The notes below the pieces were generated by a model. It was not told the DNA's origin. It saw nothing but the letters and a program-made list of their open reading frames with translations, and did no database searches. From a bacterium (GTDB taxonomy: Bacteria; Patescibacteriota; Patescibacteriia; Patescibacteriales; JAKAJF01), in NCBI GenBank assembly GCA_021813875.1, contig JAKAJF010000042.1, positions 1-7,609 on the forward strand: a stretch of DNA of 7,609 nt, written 5' to 3'. Below are positions 5,483-7,609 of this stretch, one piece after another; the stretch's first letter is position 1; each line of letters opens with the position of its first letter. A program made the position numbers and the translations under genes.

Positions 5483-6499
5483 TTAAATTTTTAAATTTTT
5501 AGAGACTAAATCAAAGAGAGGCTCCGCCCTTTCGACCTTGTTCAGATGGCTGGTGAGGAAAAAGATGGCGGTTCGGAAAGCCGTCCAGTTATAATAAAGG
5601 TCTATCCTTTCCTTGAGAGAAGGGTCCAGATCTATTTTAGCATGCTTCAGATAGCTTTCCAAAAAGATTTTTTTGATATTTTCGCAGAAGCCGGCGTCGC
5701 CGATCTTGCGCTTGCACATGTACTCCACCTGCTGGAGGAAACCGCCCAGGTCGCGGGCGAAATCAGACAGGCAGAGATCAGTAAAATCAATGACCCCGAT
5801 CTCGGCGTCTCCCGTCTTGATGATGTTCTCCGGATGGGCGTCGCCGTGCACCAGCCAGCGCTTTTCCGTGCCATCCAAGAATTTTTCTTCGCCGGCGATC
5901 AATCTTTCGTAGATGGTTTTGGCCCGGTCATAATATTCCGGATGTTTCTCCTTGATCTTTTCCAGGATGTGCCCGACTCCGGGGACGATGTTCTTGATCC
6001 GGCTGTTATGCTGGAAACTCTCAGTGCCTTGGATGGGGAGCCGGTGCAACTTGGCGAACCAGGCCGCGGCTTCATCGACGATCCTTTCGATCTCCGCCCG
6101 ATCCCTGATCTTGATAAAATGATAAAGGTTGTCGCCCCTGACCCCCTCATAAAAAGTGGCCCGGAAATAATCGGAGTAAAAAAGCGGATGGGGGATGGTC
6201 GTGCCGCCCTTGTCGAAATCATGATGCCACAGGAACCGCAAGGCTTCATAAACGTTCTTCCTCGGTTCATGGCTATGGGCCGAACAGAAGATGTCAACCG
6301 TCTTGAGCCCACCTTTATCGTCCAAAAAGTCGGTCTTGAATTCAATCACCACGTGATAGGTCGTCTCCCAGATCAATTTCTTGTGGGGAATGATCCTTAT
6401 GCCTCCAATCTCCTTGAATGCCGGATAAAGAGGCAAGACTTCCTTCTTGAAAAGTTCCCTGACGAAAGCTTCATCTAAAAGCTGATAAATTTTATTCAT
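5483..6499 (-). CDS. Aminoglycoside-phosphotransferase-fold (APH/choline kinase-like) small-molecule kinase
   Basis: A 338-residue protein of the APH family. The C-lobe is clear: LVHGDAHPENII (216-227) with catalytic Asp220 and Asn225, then GVIDFTDLCLSDFARDLG (235-252) with the metal-binding Asp238. A helical tail to 338 follows. The N-lobe (about 30-125) contains KNVYEALRFLWHH with a probable helix-C Glu85. The strand before it reads VDIFCSAHSHEP, where I would expect the ATP-binding Lys, so nucleotide binding may be atypical. The family phosphorylates hydroxyls of sugars, choline, homoserine and drugs. Beside GH57 and GlgA, a maltokinase-like or other sugar kinase role is a reasonable guess, but the sequence does not prove it. 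ATG 6499 has no Shine-Dalgarno site; see the spacer at 6496-6561. Drug resistance is not implied. Confidence 0.85.
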   Translation of the reverse strand: MNKIYQLLDEAFVRELFKKEVLPLYPAFKEIGGIRIIPHKKLIWETTYHVVIEFKTDFLDDKGGLKTVDIFCSAHSHEPRKNVYEALRFLWHHDFDKGGTTIPHPLFYSDYFRATFYEGVRGDNLYHFIKIRDRAEIERIVDEAAAWFAKLHRLPIQGTESFQHNSRIKNIVPGVGHILEKIKEKHPEYYDRAKTIYERLIAGEEKFLDGTEKRWLVHGDAHPENIIKTGDAEIGVIDFTDLCLSDFARDLGGFLQQVEYMCKRKIGDAGFCENIKKIFLESYLKHAKIDLDPSLKERIDLYYNWTAFRTAIFFLTSHLNKVERAEPLFDLVSKNLKI

Positions 6500-6540
6500 C
6501 TGAGCTGAAGAAAGCGAGTTAAACTTAGGTTTAATGCCAT
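6496..6540 (-). CDS. Possible 14-codon leader peptide overlapping the APH start
   Basis: ATG 6540-6538 opens MALNLSLTRFLQLR followed by TGA. That TGA overlaps the APH start codon in an ATGA arrangement typical of translational coupling. The APH ATG itself has no Shine-Dalgarno, so ribosomes ending here could reinitiate. Against it: AGAGG abuts this ATG with no spacing, and AGGAGG lies 15 nt upstream, which is far. A perfect small hairpin (TTAAAC/GTTTAA, 6519-6534) sits inside it. Confidence 0.25.
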   Translation of the reverse strand: MALNLSLTRFLQLR

Positions 6541-6555
6541 CCTCTTAATATTTAA

Positions 6556-6561
6556 CCTCCT
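6556..6561 (-). promoter_or_regulatory. Consensus Shine-Dalgarno AGGAGG without an obvious start codon
   Basis: AGGAGG overlaps the TAG stop of the GH57 gene. No ATG, GTG or TTG lies 5-10 nt downstream; the only codon at the ideal distance is ATT (6549-6547). The nearest ATG (6540) is 15 nt away and the annotated APH ATG (6499) is 56 nt away. It is the strongest ribosome-binding motif I noticed in the window. Confidence 0.5.
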
Positions 6562-7609
6562 ATTTTTTCTTCCAGTATTTCCGCCAATGCCTCTCCCAGA
6601 CCAGCTTCCTGATTTCCGAATTTAATTTCTCCGCTCTTAGCTTGGCCGGCCTGGTCCCGATGTCGGCCAAGCTCCTTATCGCTCTGACCAGCTCATTGGT
6701 CCCGCGCTCGATTTCATCCGGCCCCCAGGAGATGGGGCCGAAGACATGCTTCAAGTCTTTGGCCGAAGCCCACCAGAAAGTGCAGCTCGCTAATCCCCGG
6801 ACCAGATGCCAGCGGAACCAATAATGATTCTCGTCCCTTTTGAATTTTTCTCCCGTCTCATAGGCCAGGGCGGCCAGCTTCCAGAGCCTGACCTGGATGG
6901 AATTTTTCTTGTCGGCCCATAGGGCGAAGGGTCGGCCGGCCCTGAGTTCTTCTTCGGTCGATTCCCAGGTCGAAGGGACGAGAGAAGCTCTGATCGGCTT
7001 CTTGCCTCTGATAAATTCGGAAATGGTCGACGTTTTGATCCCTGTCTTTAGGATCTTTTCAAAATAGGCGTCCGGATCCTCATGCCTCAAGCCGTAAAGC
7101 TCGCCGTCGGTAGCGGTCACGAGCGCGCCCTCGGCATCAGATTTCAGAAGTTTTTCCGGGATGTAACTCTGGGAAAATTCCCTCGAACGGAAAAGGACCT
7201 TCAAGCCGCTATTTCCATCAAGATAGACCCGGCCCGGCTCCGCTTGCCCGAGCTTGCCGGTACAAGAGATCTCATCAAGGATCAACCATTCATAACCGAG
7301 CTTCTTGACCAGTTTGGCGGCCTTGGGACTATAAGCCATTTCTGGCAGGAAAAAACCCCTGGGTTTGACTTGGAAATATTTCTCAAGGATGGCTTCGTTC
7401 TCCAAGATCTGTCTCTCGGCTTCCGCCTCCGGGATGAGCGGCAAGAGGGGGTGGTAGGCGGCGCTGCCGACAAGTTCCGCCTGGCCGCGCCTGACCAGAC
7501 GGGATAGGCGCTCCAGCAGACTGGAATAACCCAGATCTTCCCAGCGCAAGATCAAGCAGCCCGAGATATTCAGGGTGAATCTTGTCCGGGGATGCTCTTC
7601 GAGCGCCCT
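6560..7609 (-). CDS. Glycoside hydrolase family 57 alpha-glucan-active enzyme, N-terminus beyond the right edge
   Basis: The frame stays open to the window edge, so the TTG at 7555 is not the start. The 349 visible residues begin inside conserved GH57 sequence (FTLNISGC). GQAELVGSAAYHPLLPLIP (42-60) is conserved region 2. FFLPEMAYSP (86-95) carries Glu90 as likely nucleophile. TATDGELYG (165-173) carries Asp168 as likely acid/base. A helical C-terminal part follows, with ASCTFWWASA (274-283). The family includes alpha-amylases, 4-alpha-glucanotransferases and branching enzymes; the visible part does not decide among these. Region 1 (HQP-like) should lie off the edge. It is the most upstream visible gene of the cluster ending in glgA and ends in TAG at 6562-6560, 60 nt before the APH gene. 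No signal peptide can be judged. Confidence 0.9.
   Translation of the reverse strand, partial: RALEEHPRTRFTLNISGCLILRWEDLGYSSLLERLSRLVRRGQAELVGSAAYHPLLPLIPEAEAERQILENEAILEKYFQVKPRGFFLPEMAYSPKAAKLVKKLGYEWLILDEISCTGKLGQAEPGRVYLDGNSGLKVLFRSREFSQSYIPEKLLKSDAEGALVTATDGELYGLRHEDPDAYFEKILKTGIKTSTISEFIRGKKPIRASLVPSTWESTEEELRAGRPFALWADKKNSIQVRLWKLAALAYETGEKFKRDENHYWFRWHLVRGLASCTFWWASAKDLKHVFGPISWGPDEIERGTNELVRAIRSLADIGTRPAKLRAEKLNSEIRKLVWERHWRKYWKKK

Noticed and set aside
5546..6478. 310-codon plus-strand ORF opposite the APH-fold gene
   Set aside because: It is an antisense shadow. The minus-strand frame carries the full APH motifs, while this frame shows no family motif, promoter or ribosome-binding site.
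7553..7555. TTG as the start of the GH57 gene
   Set aside because: The frame continues upstream to the window edge with conserved GH57 residues (FTLNISGC), so the real start lies outside the window.
1..7609. CRISPR array, insertion sequence, phage or plasmid signature
   Set aside because: I found no regularly spaced direct repeats, transposase, integrase, terminal repeats or replication gene. The window looks like ordinary chromosomal DNA.

Overview
The window is compact, all genes are on the minus strand, and spacing between genes is short. TAA, TAG and TGA all end recognisable genes, so the code is standard; in particular TGA is not read as glycine, as it is in Gracilibacteria/SR1. I infer a Candidate Phyla Radiation (Patescibacteria, Parcubacteria-like) bacterium. 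The reasons are tRNA genes without an encoded CCA, weak or absent Shine-Dalgarno sites, a SpoIID-domain protein joined to an N-terminal Ig-like domain in a probable non-sporeformer, and a GH57/GlgA cluster. No phylogenetic marker is present, so the taxonomic call rests on style and is not proven.

Reading in the direction of transcription (right to left), the window opens inside a glycoside hydrolase family 57 gene whose 5' end lies beyond the right edge. An aminoglycoside-phosphotransferase-fold kinase, a PHP-domain phosphoesterase, a P-loop kinase and glycogen synthase GlgA follow. The last four are adjacent or overlapping: TAAATG junction, 1-nt gap, 19-nt overlap. They look like one alpha-glucan-centred operon in which two kinase-like proteins and one phosphoesterase of unknown substrate sit between a glucan-active hydrolase/transferase and the glucan-polymerising enzyme.

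Next comes a membrane-anchored SpoIID-type peptidoglycan hydrolase with its own promoter (TTGACA-17-TACAAT, extended -10) embedded in the end of glgA. It has an A-rich, hexamer-periodic leader without a Shine-Dalgarno site. Downstream is an intergenic stretch of about 280 bases holding a long composite stem-loop, an imperfect palindrome and a terminator-like hairpin. A 48-codon small ORF overlaps all three. This stretch is the least explained part of the window.

A tRNA-Met/tRNA-Lys pair follows, with a near-consensus promoter and a strong terminator. At the left edge is the start of a secreted-protein gene. Its promoter has the same core as the SpoIID promoter (GACAG, then AAATTTGCTAYAAT at the same spacing), which suggests shared expression of envelope genes.
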